This document shows, one piece after another, positions 1 through 7,380 of a stretch of 14,536 bases of DNA. Source of the DNA: an uncultured Collinsella sp. (GTDB lineage Bacteria > Actinomycetota > Coriobacteriia > Coriobacteriales > Coriobacteriaceae); contig CABSNF010000054.1 of the NCBI GenBank assembly GCA_902478995.1, positions 1-14,536 of the forward strand, given 5' to 3'. The position numbers and the translations under genes are program-made. Each line of letters opens with the position of its first letter. The stretch's first letter is position 1. Below the pieces are notes generated by a model. The model did no database searches. It was not told where the DNA came from and saw only the letters and a program-made list of their open reading frames with translations.

Positions 1-1620
1 GGCCGAGGTGGTGGGCACAAATTCCGGCTCGAGGCCCATGATCTGGTCAAAATGCTCTTTAACGCGGGGAACGGAGATGCCGATAATCACCTGGGCGGTC
101 TTGCCCGTAATGATGAGGCCCTTGGCGCCCACCGCGACAAACGACGCGTTATCTGCAACGATGGAAGGGTCTGCGACCTCGACGCGCAGGCGCGTGGCGC
201 AGTTGGTTGCGCCCACGATATTGCCAACGCCACCTAAAAGCTGAATTACCCGCTCAGCGAGGACGTGATCTTGATCGGATCGACTATTGACCTCGTCATT
301 GGGAGATTGCTCTTTGGCAAAGTCGCTTCCCGTTAAACAATCGATTGCCGCGCGATTGACGACATGATCCTCGCGGCCCGGAGTCTTAAGGTCATAGACC
401 AAGATGAGTGCTCGAAAACTAACAAAAAAGATGAGGCTAAAGGCAAGGCCGATACCGAGCGCCAAAAGATAGGCACCGGCATGCGTGCGCATGAGCGGAA
501 TAAAGTTGAAGGCTGCCATCTCCATGAGGCCGCCCGAGAAGATGCCGACGATGCCAAAGAGATTCATGGCTGTGGCAAGGCAAGACGATAAGACGGCGTA
601 GAGCAAAAAGAGCCCGGGGTGGGTGAACATAAAGAGAAACTCGAGTGGCTCGGTAACGCCGCAAACCACCGAGGCGATGATGGCGGGAACAAGGATGACC
701 CTGAGGCCGGCGCGGCGCTCGGGTTTTGCGGTGGAGTAGAACGCGGCTGCGATGGCGGGAAGGCCAAAGAGCTTGACCCAGCCGGTGGCGGTAAAACCGG
801 CCCACGGCGCAAGCTCATTAAGGGGGCGCGTGCTATGGGAGAGGATGGGGAGCAAGCTGCTCCATGTGGCGTAGATGCCGTCGTTAATGACCAGGTTGTC
901 GTAGTAGATCGGCATGTAGAGCAGGTGGTGCAGCCCCATGGGCTCGAGCGCTCGCTCCAAAAACACAAAGATGCCCACGCCAAAGGGACCGACACCTGCA
1001 AGCGCGTGACGCAGCGTATCAGTTACATCGTATACGTAGGGCACGATGGCGGCCGAGATAGCGGCAAGGGCAAACACGGCAAAAAAGCTGATGAGGTAGA
1101 CCAGCGAGGAGCCCGAGAAGGTGCCGAGCCAATCGGGAACCTTGGCATCGTAGAAGCGGTCATGGATGGCAACGACGGTTGCCGATACCGCCAGCGGGCC
1201 GATAATGCCGGTGTCGAGCGTCTTGATGCCGTCGATGACGGTGATACCGCTGGCGGAGGTCAAAGATGACGGGTACTCAAGTCCAAGGTTGTCTCCGCTC
1301 AGCTTAATGATCTCGCTCAAAAAGAAGCAGTAGGCAAAATAGGCGACGAGAGCCTCGAGACAGCAACGAGCCGGTTGTTTTTGGGCAAGACCGATGGGCA
1401 GCGCTACGGCAAAAAGGAGCGGGAGGCGTTTAAAGACCGTCCACGAGCCGCGCTGGATGATGGTCCAAAAAACGTACCAAGGGGTTCCGTATACGGCGAG
1501 ATCGCCGACGATGTCCGCAGTCGTTGCGAGAGCGGAGACGCCGACCATGAGGCCTGATATAGAAAACAGCATGGCGGGCGCGAACATTGCCCCGCCAAAG
1601 CGTTGGATTTTTTGCAGCAT
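1..1620 (-). CDS. PTS alpha-glucoside-type permease, EIICB (3' end outside window)
   Basis: Membrane permease that imports and phosphorylates a sugar, taking phosphate from the PTS chain. The frame is open for all 540 codons from ATG at 1620 to base 1 with no stop, so it is intact but cut by the window edge. The start follows GGAAGG at a 6-nt gap. The EIIC part opens with IQRFGGAMF, continues with GIKTLDTGIIG, has LERALEPMGLHH and the family signature GVTEPLE at residues 321-327, and ends with LKTPGRE. A linker leads to an EIIB domain with NCATRLRV, whose Cys474 is the expected phosphorylated residue. The order and motifs match the GlvC/MalP/AglA group (usually about 520-540 residues), so little is missing unless an EIIA domain follows. 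Maltose-like alpha-glucosides are the likely substrates; the exact sugar, trehalose included, cannot be read from sequence. It is divergent from a GntR regulator. Confidence 0.92.
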   Translation of the reverse strand, partial: MLQKIQRFGGAMFAPAMLFSISGLMVGVSALATTADIVGDLAVYGTPWYVFWTIIQRGSWTVFKRLPLLFAVALPIGLAQKQPARCCLEALVAYFAYCFFLSEIIKLSGDNLGLEYPSSLTSASGITVIDGIKTLDTGIIGPLAVSATVVAIHDRFYDAKVPDWLGTFSGSSLVYLISFFAVFALAAISAAIVPYVYDVTDTLRHALAGVGPFGVGIFVFLERALEPMGLHHLLYMPIYYDNLVINDGIYATWSSLLPILSHSTRPLNELAPWAGFTATGWVKLFGLPAIAAAFYSTAKPERRAGLRVILVPAIIASVVCGVTEPLEFLFMFTHPGLFLLYAVLSSCLATAMNLFGIVGIFSGGLMEMAAFNFIPLMRTHAGAYLLALGIGLAFSLIFFVSFRALILVYDLKTPGREDHVVNRAAIDCLTGSDFAKEQSPNDEVNSRSDQDHVLAERVIQLLGGVGNIVGATNCATRLRVEVADPSIVADNASFVAVGAKGLIITGKTAQVIIGISVPRVKEHFDQIMGLEPEFVPTTSA

Positions 1621-1661
1621 GTTCTGCCTTCCGAATATCGAGGCGCGTTGCGCGTGGGGAA

Positions 1662-1686
1662 ACGTTTAAACAATGGATTCATTGTA
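1662..1686 (-). promoter_or_regulatory. PTS gene promoter -10 with overlapping palindromic operator
   Basis: On the minus strand TACAAT (1681-1686) is a good -10 box; no convincing -35 is visible 16-18 bases upstream. Eight bases downstream, at about +1, lies a near-palindrome whose plus-strand form is ACGTTTAAACAA (1662-1673), containing GTTTAAACAA. This decamer recurs before gntR and, inverted, before malQ. A bound protein here would block transcription start. The operator role is inferred. Confidence 0.55.
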
Positions 1687-1783
1687 GAGGACCAGACGAT
1701 TGTCGTACCGGCAGTTTTGAGCGAAACCGATTTGGGCATGACAGAAACCGTCAACGGTTAAATCCTGTCGCTTTACCGATATT

Positions 1784-1795
1784 CGGTTTAAACAA
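1784..1795 (+). promoter_or_regulatory. Palindromic operator candidate upstream of gntR
   Basis: CGGTTTAAACAA lies 54 bases before the gntR start and shares the decamer GTTTAAACAA with the PTS operator. The core GTTTAAAC fits the GT-N-TA-N-AC pattern of HutC-type GntR operators, which suggests autoregulation. A possible -10 (TATCGT, 1809-1814) lies just downstream, but the promoter itself is not clear. Confidence 0.5.
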
Positions 1796-1849
1796 CTTTA
1801 AGAAATGCTATCGTGCCTAGCCGGAAATGAATAATGTAGAGGTGAAACA

Positions 1850-2569
1850 ATGCCAAAAGCGATATACGAAGGAATCTACCGAGAAATACGCTCGCGCATC
1901 ATTAATGGGACCTATGCGTTTCAGGAGATGCTGCCAACCGAAGCCGAGCTGACCGCGGAATTTGGCTGCACGCGCAATACCGTCCGCCGCGCTTTGAGCA
2001 TGCTGGCCGACGGGATGTTTGTGCAGCCCATACACGGCAAGGGCGTGCGCGTTATTTGGCTTAAGGGCGAAACCGACATGTTGGGCGCACTCGAAGAGGT
2101 TGAGTCGTTTGGCGAGTTTGCAAAGCGCAACAATGCCGTTGCATCGACGGACGTTAAGTCTTTCGAACATCTGGTTTGCACCGAGCAACTTTCTCGTCAC
2201 CTGGGCTTTAAGGTGGGCGAGGAGTTGATTCGCGTAGTGCGTGTCCGAAGCCTCAACGGCAACGCGCGCCAAGTGGACCATGGCTATTTTTTGGCGTCGA
2301 TCGCCAAGGGCCTGACTCCCGAGATCGCGGCAGATTCTATTTACGGCTATCTGGAGCACAAGCGCGGTGTCAAAGTGATGGCGAGCCGTCGTACGGTGAG
2401 TGTCGAGCTCGCCAACGATGAGGACTGCAGCTATCTTGACCTCGGCAAATACAACTGCGTTGCCGTCATGGAGAGTCAGTCGTACACCTCGGATGGCATC
2501 TTGTTTGAGGTGACGCACACTCGCACACACCCCGAGATCTTCCATTACCGCGTCAATTCCAAGCGATAG
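1850..2569 (+). CDS. GntR family transcriptional regulator, HutC/TreR type with UTRA domain
   Basis: DNA-binding regulator of 239 residues, the normal length for this subfamily. Residues 1 to about 70 form the winged helix-turn-helix (LPTEAELTAEFGCTRNTVRRAL, then the wing GKGVRV). Residues from about 85 to 236 resemble a UTRA ligand-binding domain (EELIRVVRVRSLNG, then VDHGYFLASIAKGL, ending HPEIFHYRVNSKR). TreR and related regulators of this group bind phosphorylated sugars or similar effectors. The ATG follows AGAGGTG at a good distance. The gene is divergent from a PTS permease and followed by a strong terminator, so it is probably monocistronic. Operator-like palindromes before the PTS gene, this gene, the ABC operon and malQ suggest it controls all four; this is inferred. 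The effector is unknown, with an alpha-glucoside phosphate as one reasonable guess. Confidence 0.9.
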   Translation: MPKAIYEGIYREIRSRIINGTYAFQEMLPTEAELTAEFGCTRNTVRRALSMLADGMFVQPIHGKGVRVIWLKGETDMLGALEEVESFGEFAKRNNAVASTDVKSFEHLVCTEQLSRHLGFKVGEELIRVVRVRSLNGNARQVDHGYFLASIAKGLTPEIAADSIYGYLEHKRGVKVMASRRTVSVELANDEDCSYLDLGKYNCVAVMESQSYTSDGILFEVTHTRTHPEIFHYRVNSKR

Positions 2570-2607
2570 CCGGCTAGCTCGCAGCCTGACGAGACTCATG
2601 GCCTCAA

Positions 2608-2662
2608 AGAGAAAACGCCCGGTCAAACCGACGGTACATCGGCTTGACCGGGCGTTTTCTCT
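2608..2662 (+). terminator. Strong rho-independent terminator after gntR
   Basis: A perfect 19-bp stem (2608-2626 paired with 2644-2662) encloses a 17-nt loop with a small CCGA/TCGG inner pairing. The T run is inside the 3' arm, and the A run in the 5' arm lets it work in either direction. It separates gntR from the ABC operon. Confidence 0.9.
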
Positions 2663-2680
2663 GCATTAGATAACAAATAA

Positions 2681-2692
2681 TTGTTTATACAA
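2681..2692 (+). promoter_or_regulatory. Operator candidate 1 upstream of the sugar ABC operon
   Basis: TTGTTTATACAA is a near-perfect palindrome, one base from TTGTTTAAACAA. Its core GTTTATAC fits the GT-N-TA-N-AC pattern of HutC-type GntR operators. It lies 183 bases before the substrate-binding protein start and 75 bases centre-to-centre from the second site, a spacing that could allow looping. Confidence 0.5.
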
Positions 2693-2755
2693 AACTTGTC
2701 AAGTATCAAGTTGAAATTACCGTTCACCGAAGTTTTTCTACCGCTCTAGTAATAC

Positions 2756-2767
2756 TTGTTCAAACAA
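2756..2767 (+). promoter_or_regulatory. Operator candidate 2 upstream of the sugar ABC operon
   Basis: TTGTTCAAACAA is palindromic in 10 of 12 positions. It is the second relative of the shared motif in this 305-base gap. TTGAAA at 2711-2716 and TTCACC at 2723-2728 are possible -35 boxes, but I see no good -10. If transcription starts near here, this site would overlap the start point. Confidence 0.42.
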
Positions 2768-2801
2768 CTAGCCAAATAGCGTATCGTTCAAATCAGCAAA
2801 A

Positions 2802-2852
2802 GGGGCAAAGTCCCCGAGCCAATCTCCGAAGGCGGCGGCAAAGGGTGCCGCC
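2802..2852 (+). other. Structured leader before the substrate-binding protein gene
   Basis: Two potential hairpins lie in the leader. The first is a short GGGG/CCCC stem (2802-2805 with 2812-2815). The second is a 7-bp GGCGGCA/TGCCGCC stem (2834-2840 with 2846-2852) that ends 8 bases before the purine-rich ribosome binding site. Both loops are A/G rich. I do not recognise a known riboswitch; the structures may affect translation or stabilise the messenger. Confidence 0.35.
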
Positions 2853-2875
2853 ACGGTGTGAAAGGGTGGATTGTA

Positions 2876-4192
2876 ATGAAGAACGAAATGAGCAGAAGGC
2901 AGTTCCTGGGCTTTGCTGGTTCCGCGGCTGCAGTTCTTGGTCTGGGCCTCGTGGGTTGCGGTGGTTCTGCCGGCTCCGGCTCCTCTGCTTCTGGTGACGC
3001 TGCCGAGGTCTACTTCCTCCAATTCAAGCCCGAGGTCGACAAGGAGTGGAAGGAGATCGCCAAGGCCTATAAGAAGGAGAAGGGCGTCGAGGTCAAGATC
3101 GTGACCGCCGCTTCCAACACCTACGAGGAGAAGCTTAAGTCCGAGATGTCCAAGAGCTCCGCTCCGACCCTGTTCCAGGTCAACGGCCCCACCGGTCTTA
3201 AGAACTGGAAGGATTACTGCGCCGACCTGTCCGATACCAAGCTCCGCGGTGAGCTCATTGACGACTCCCTGGCTCTGCAGTCCGACGGCAAGGATGTGTG
3301 CATCGACTGGGTCCAGGAGAGCTTCGGCATCATCTACAACAAGCAGCTGCTCGAGAAGGCTGGCTACAAGGCCGAGGACATCAACTCCTTCGACAAGCTG
3401 AAGGCTTGTGCCGATGACATCCAGGCCCGCAAGGACGAGCTTGGTGTCGAGGGTGCCTTCACTTCCGCCGGCATGGACGACTCCTCCAGCTGGCGCTACA
3501 CCACCCACCTTGCCAACATGCCGCTCTACTACGAGTTTGAGAAGGAGCACAACCAGGAGGACGACGAGATCAAGGGTGAGTTCCTCGACAACTACAAGCA
3601 GATCTTCGACCTGTACATCACCGACTCCACCTGCGATCCTTCGCAGCTTGCTTCCAAGACCGGCGACGACGCCACCAACGAGTTCGCAACCGGCAAGGCC
3701 GTCTTCTACCAGAACGGCTCTTGGGCCTACTCTGACCTCGTCAAGGCCGGCATGACCGACGATCAGATTGGCATGATGCCGATCTACATCGGTGTTGACG
3801 GCGAGGAGAACCAGGGCCTGTGCTCCGGCGGCGAGAACTACTGGTGCGTCAGTTCCCAGGCTTCCGAGGATGCCCAGAAGGCCACCGAGGACTTCATGTA
3901 TTGGTGCGTCACCGCTGACACCCCGACCAGCATCATCGCCGACAAGATGGGTCTGACCGCTCCGTTCAAGAGCGCCAAGGAGACCACCAACGTCTTCTCG
4001 CAGCAGGCCGTTGCCATGGCCAAGGACGGCAAGAAGACCGTCGCTTGGGACTTCGTCTACATTCCCTCCGAGGAGTGGAAGAAGAACCTCAAGCAGGCTC
4101 TGATTGCCTACGCTGCCGATAACAGCAAGTGGGACGGCGTCAAGAACGCCTTCGTCGATGGCTGGAAGACCGAGAAGGCCGCTTCCGAGTAA
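2876..4192 (+). CDS. Sugar ABC transporter substrate-binding lipoprotein
   Basis: Extracellular solute-binding protein (438 residues, typical for the family) that delivers a sugar to the permease pair encoded next. Residues 6-28 form a Tat-like lipoprotein signal: SRRQFLGF, a hydrophobic core, then the lipobox LVGC, with Cys28 as the expected lipidated residue. A Gly/Ser/Ala linker follows. The mature protein resembles the family 1 solute-binding fold, with FKPEVDKEWKEIAKAYKKEKG near the N-terminus and a conserved SSAPTLFQVNGP strand. ATG at 2876 is preferred over the in-frame GTG at 2858 because AAAGGGTGG precedes it at the right distance. The substrate is probably a malto-oligosaccharide or other alpha-glucoside, inferred from the facing malQ and glgP genes and the shared operator motif. 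Heavy use of C-ending codons suggests high expression. Confidence 0.92.
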   Translation: MKNEMSRRQFLGFAGSAAAVLGLGLVGCGGSAGSGSSASGDAAEVYFLQFKPEVDKEWKEIAKAYKKEKGVEVKIVTAASNTYEEKLKSEMSKSSAPTLFQVNGPTGLKNWKDYCADLSDTKLRGELIDDSLALQSDGKDVCIDWVQESFGIIYNKQLLEKAGYKAEDINSFDKLKACADDIQARKDELGVEGAFTSAGMDDSSSWRYTTHLANMPLYYEFEKEHNQEDDEIKGEFLDNYKQIFDLYITDSTCDPSQLASKTGDDATNEFATGKAVFYQNGSWAYSDLVKAGMTDDQIGMMPIYIGVDGEENQGLCSGGENYWCVSSQASEDAQKATEDFMYWCVTADTPTSIIADKMGLTAPFKSAKETTNVFSQQAVAMAKDGKKTVAWDFVYIPSEEWKKNLKQALIAYAADNSKWDGVKNAFVDGWKTEKAASE

Positions 4193-4223
4193 GCAGTTGC
4201 TGCCCAAGCTATCTGATTAGCGA

Positions 4224-4259
4224 CAGGGGGCGGGCAGACGTTGGTTTGCCCGCCCCCTG
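4224..4259 (+). other. Intercistronic GC-rich hairpin after the substrate-binding protein gene
   Basis: A perfect 13-bp stem (4224-4236 with 4247-4259) encloses a 10-nt loop. No T run follows; the next bases are CATATTGAAAGG, which contains the ribosome binding site of the permease gene. In sugar ABC operons such hairpins commonly protect the binding-protein messenger from 3' decay or reduce readthrough, giving more binding protein than permease. That role here is inferred. Confidence 0.75.
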
Positions 4260-4279
4260 CATATTGAAAGGACCCTTTT

Positions 4280-5134
4280 ATGGGCAAAGCACTCAAGCGC
4301 TGGTGGCCGCTCTTTATGCTGCCCACGTGCCTGGCGTTTATGATCGGGTTCGTGATCCCTTTTATCCAGGGCTTCTATCTCTCGTTCTGCCAGTTTATTA
4401 TCATTAGTAACGCGCACTTTGTCGGTATCGAGAACTACGTGCGCGCGCTGTCCGATCCGCAGTTCTCCACGTCGTTCTTCTTTACCGTGGCGTTTGCCTT
4501 CCTGTCGACGGTGCTCATCAACGTGATCGCCCTGGCCATTGCGCAGGCGCTCACCCGCAAGGCGCTCAAAGGCACCAACATCTTCCGTACGATCTTCTTT
4601 ATGCCTAACCTGATCGGCGGCATCGTGCTGGGCTACATTTGGCAGATTCTGATCAACTGCCTGCTCTCCAACGTGGGCGCCCAGCTCATCGCTCTTAACT
4701 CTGCTGCTGGCTTCTGGGGCCTTATCATCCTGACCCTGTGGCAGCAGGTCGGCTACATGATGATCATCTACATCGCTGGTCTGCAGTCCATTCCGTCCGA
4801 CTACATCGAGGCCGCCAAGGTCGACGGCGCTACGGCATGGCAGACGTTTTGGAAGGTTAAGATCCCTAACCTGATGCCGACCATCACCATCTGCCTGTTC
4901 CTGTCCATCACCAACGGCTTTAAGCTGTTCGACCAGAACCTCGCCCTTACCGGCGGCGCCCCCGCGCACTCCACCGAGATGCTCGCCCTGAACATCTACA
5001 ACACGTTCTATTCGCGTGCCGGTATCGCATGGCAGGGCATTGGTCAGGCCAAGGCGGTTATCTTCTGCATCCTGGTCGTGGCCATCTCCATGATCCAGCT
5101 TAAGGCCACGAGGTCCAAGGAGGTGCAGCAGTAA
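4280..5134 (+). CDS. Sugar ABC transporter permease (MalF/MsmF type)
   Basis: Inner-membrane subunit of the sugar importer, 284 residues with about six hydrophobic segments, starting with WWPLFMLPTCLAFMIGFVIP. The cytoplasmic coupling loop that contacts the ATPase is visible at about residues 177-196 (IEAAKVDGATAWQTFWKVKIP), the EAA motif of binding-protein-dependent permeases. The ATG follows GAAAGG, and the C-terminus ends in a basic tail. Its stop overlaps the next start in TAATG, showing translational coupling with the second permease. It belongs to the COG1175 group and should pair with the following COG0395-type protein; the substrate is set by the binding protein. Confidence 0.93.
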   Translation: MGKALKRWWPLFMLPTCLAFMIGFVIPFIQGFYLSFCQFIIISNAHFVGIENYVRALSDPQFSTSFFFTVAFAFLSTVLINVIALAIAQALTRKALKGTNIFRTIFFMPNLIGGIVLGYIWQILINCLLSNVGAQLIALNSAAGFWGLIILTLWQQVGYMMIIYIAGLQSIPSDYIEAAKVDGATAWQTFWKVKIPNLMPTITICLFLSITNGFKLFDQNLALTGGAPAHSTEMLALNIYNTFYSRAGIAWQGIGQAKAVIFCILVVAISMIQLKATRSKEVQQ

Positions 5135-5973
5135 TGAAACGCGATAAGGTTGTCAACCGCGCGCTCTCGATTTTCTTTACGATCCTGTCGCTCGCGTGGA
5201 TCTACCCCGTGTTCATGATTGCGCTTAATTCTTTTAAGAAAGCGACCGCAATCAGCACCACCACGGCATTCGATCTGCTCACGCCCGAGACGTTCAACGG
5301 CCTCGCAAACTACATGCACGCCCTTAACGAGCAGGGCTTTGCCTCGGCATTTATGTACTCGCTCATCATCACGGTCACGTCGGTCGTGCTGATCTTGGTG
5401 TGCTGCTCCATGTGCGCTTGGTACGTGGTTCGTGTCAACAACAAGATCTCGAACTTCTTCTATTACCTGTTCGTGTTCTCGATGGTCGTGCCGTTCCAGA
5501 TGCTCATGTTCACGCTGTCCAATTTGGCGGACCGCATCGGCTTTAACACGCCGTTCAACATCTGCTTTATCTATCTGGGCTTTGGCGCGGGCCTGGCGGT
5601 CTTTATGTTCGCCGGTTTTGTAAAGAACATCCCGCTCGAGATCGAGGAGGCGGCCATGATTGATGGCTGCAACCCGGTCCAGGTGTTCTTTAAGATCGTC
5701 CTTCCCATCATGAAGCCCACCTATCTTTCGGTCGGCATCCTCGAGACCATGTGGGTCTGGAACGACTATCTGCTGCCCTACCTTACGCTCGACTCCACCA
5801 AGTACAAGACCATTCCTATCTTGATCCAGTACTTCCGCGGCGGCTACGGCCACGTCGAGCTCGGCCCCATGATGGCCTGCATCATGATGGTCGTTATCCC
5901 CATCGTTATCATGTACATCCTCTGTCAGAAGTACATCATCGACGGCGTGGTGGCAGGTGCCGTCAAGGGCTGA
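5134..5973 (+). CDS. Sugar ABC transporter permease (MalG/MsmG type)
   Basis: Second inner-membrane subunit, 279 residues. Hydrophobic segments begin at residues 9-31 and end with MMVVIPIVIMYILCQKYIIDGVVAGAVKG, a C-terminus typical of MalG-like permeases. The EAA coupling loop is at about residues 171-192 (EEAAMIDGCNPVQVFFKIVLP). The start overlaps the previous stop by one base, with AAGGAGGT inside the upstream gene as the ribosome binding site, so both permeases are made in step. It should form a heterodimer with the preceding permease. Confidence 0.93.
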   Translation: MKRDKVVNRALSIFFTILSLAWIYPVFMIALNSFKKATAISTTTAFDLLTPETFNGLANYMHALNEQGFASAFMYSLIITVTSVVLILVCCSMCAWYVVRVNNKISNFFYYLFVFSMVVPFQMLMFTLSNLADRIGFNTPFNICFIYLGFGAGLAVFMFAGFVKNIPLEIEEAAMIDGCNPVQVFFKIVLPIMKPTYLSVGILETMWVWNDYLLPYLTLDSTKYKTIPILIQYFRGGYGHVELGPMMACIMMVVIPIVIMYILCQKYIIDGVVAGAVKG

Positions 5974-5997
5974 TGCCGTAACTGTTTTGCAAGTTTC

Positions 5998-6024
5998 TGC
6001 GGCGCCCCTCAGCGCGGCGCCGCA
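5998..6024 (+). other. Intercistronic GC-rich hairpin before the ATPase gene
   Basis: A perfect 9-bp stem TGCGGCGCC/GGCGCCGCA (5998-6006 with 6016-6024) has a 9-nt loop and no T run. It is followed by CATATCGAAAGG, overlapping the last bases of the stem. This is almost identical to the sequence after the hairpin in the earlier operon gap. Confidence 0.7.
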
Positions 6025-6041
6025 TATCGAAAGGTAGAGAC

Positions 6042-7241
6042 ATGGCCGAGATCGTTCTCAAACATGTTCAGAAGGTGTATCCCAACAACGAGTCAAAAAA
6101 GAAGGGCTTCTTTGGCAAAAAGAAGAAGACCGAGGAGAAGAAGCACAACCTCAAGGTTACCGAGGACGGTGTGCTCGCTGTAGAGGACTTCAACCTCACC
6201 GTTCACGACCAGGAGTTCGTCGTCCTCGTTGGCCCCTCTGGCTGCGGTAAGTCCACGACGATGCGCATGGTCGCCGGCCTGGAGGACATTACCTCGGGCG
6301 ATGTGTTCATCGACGGCAAGCGTGTCAACGACGTGGCGCCCAAGGACCGCGACATCGCCATGGTGTTCCAGAGCTACGCTCTGTACCCCAATATGACGGT
6401 GTACGAGAACATGGCATTTACGCTCGAGCTCAAGAAGGTTCCCAAGGACGAGATCGACCGCAAGGTTCGCTCTGCTGCCGAGATTCTGGGCATTACCGAG
6501 TACCTCGACCGTAAGCCCAAGGCGCTCTCCGGCGGCCAGCGCCAGCGTGTCGCTATCGGCCGCGCCATCGTGCGTGACCCCAAGGTCTTCCTGATGGACG
6601 AGCCGCTGTCCAACCTGGACGCCAAGCTTCGTAACCAGATGCGTGCCGAGCTCATTAAGCTGCGCCACGAGATCAAGGGCACGTTCATTTATGTTACTCA
6701 CGACCAGACCGAGGCTATGACCCTCGGTGACCGTATCGTGGTCATGAAGGACGGCGTCGTCCAGCAGATCGCCACCCCGCAGGAGGTCTTCAACCATCCC
6801 GCGAACATCTTCGTCGCCGGCTTTATCGGCGTGCCGCAGATGAACTTCTTCGATGCCCAGCTGGTGCGCTCGGGCAACGGCTTTACCGTCAAGACCGAGG
6901 ATATGAACGTGGCGCTCGCCCCCGAGACCTGCGCTCAGCTTGCTCTCAACATGGACGGCGGCGACGTGAAGGAGATCACGGCCGGCGTGCGCCCCGAGCA
7001 GATTCTGCTTGCCGACAAGGACGAGGAGGGCGCGCTCCAGGGTACCGTCGAGGTGACCGAGCTCATGGGTTCGACCGAGCATGTCCACGTGACCGCTCCC
7101 GACGGCCAGTTTGTTCTGATTATCCCCGTCGTCGACCTCGAGGCCAAGGGCGCGCTCAAGGCTGGCGACACCATCTGGTTCAAGTTCGAGAAGAACGCGA
7201 CCCATCTCTTCGATAAGGTCTCTGGCAAGAACCTTATCTAG
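6042..7241 (+). CDS. Sugar ABC transporter ATP-binding protein (MsmK/UgpC/MalK type)
   Basis: Cytoplasmic ATPase that drives the importer, 399 residues. Visible motifs are Walker A GPSGCGKST (64-72), Q-loop Gln110, signature LSGGQ (162-166), Walker B VFLMDEP (182-188), D-loop SNLD (190-193) and H-loop His220. After the nucleotide-binding domain, GFIGVPQMNF leads into a C-terminal TOBE/regulatory region as in MalK and MsmK. Residues about 16-45 form a lysine-rich insertion (KKKGFFGKKKKTEEKK) between the first strand and the AVEDF strand. This is absent from classic MalK, though from memory similar inserts occur in some gut Firmicutes. ATPases of this type can serve several sugar transporters. 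The ATG follows GAAAGG, and a terminator follows the gene. Confidence 0.94.
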   Translation: MAEIVLKHVQKVYPNNESKKKGFFGKKKKTEEKKHNLKVTEDGVLAVEDFNLTVHDQEFVVLVGPSGCGKSTTMRMVAGLEDITSGDVFIDGKRVNDVAPKDRDIAMVFQSYALYPNMTVYENMAFTLELKKVPKDEIDRKVRSAAEILGITEYLDRKPKALSGGQRQRVAIGRAIVRDPKVFLMDEPLSNLDAKLRNQMRAELIKLRHEIKGTFIYVTHDQTEAMTLGDRIVVMKDGVVQQIATPQEVFNHPANIFVAGFIGVPQMNFFDAQLVRSGNGFTVKTEDMNVALAPETCAQLALNMDGGDVKEITAGVRPEQILLADKDEEGALQGTVEVTELMGSTEHVHVTAPDGQFVLIIPVVDLEAKGALKAGDTIWFKFEKNATHLFDKVSGKNLI

Positions 7242-7309
7242 GCCCGGTGCATCCAGGCCCTCCCTTTGGGCGACTGCGGTATTGCCATCCTTTTGCCGCG
7301 GTCACATAT

Positions 7310-7354
7310 AAGGCTCCCCTCCCGTCCACTGGGCGAGAGGGGAGCCTTTCTTTG
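7310..7354 (+). terminator. Rho-independent terminator of the ABC operon
   Basis: A perfect 12-bp stem AAGGCTCCCCTC/GAGGGGAGCCTT (7310-7321 with 7337-7348) is followed by TCTTTG. It lies 69 bases after the ATPase stop and closes the plus-strand operon. Confidence 0.88.
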
Positions 7355-7380
7355 CGTTGGGATTGTCTGACCGGTCGTTT

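Noticed and set aside
1..1620. A broken or frameshifted PTS gene
   Set aside because: Only short unrelated minus-strand open frames with stops at both ends exist here, but reading from ATG 1620 gives 540 codons without a stop and a continuous EIICB sequence. It is simply cut by the window edge.
2693..2712. AACTTG/CAAGTT inverted repeat with an 8-base spacer as another operator
   Set aside because: It is only six bases per arm, is not repeated elsewhere in the window, and overlaps an uncertain promoter, so the support is too weak to list.
2802..2852. Cyclic di-GMP or other known riboswitch
   Set aside because: GCAAAG and CCCCGAGCC recall parts of the GEMM motif, but the rest of the consensus and the second conserved half are missing.
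2768..4207. A 479-codon open frame on the minus strand
   Set aside because: It lies exactly opposite the substrate-binding protein gene, is a low-complexity Leu/Val/Gly-rich translation, and arises from the C-ending codon bias of the real gene.
6093..7205. A 370-codon open frame on the minus strand
   Set aside because: It is antisense to the ATPase gene, whose Walker and signature motifs are all intact in the plus-strand frame.
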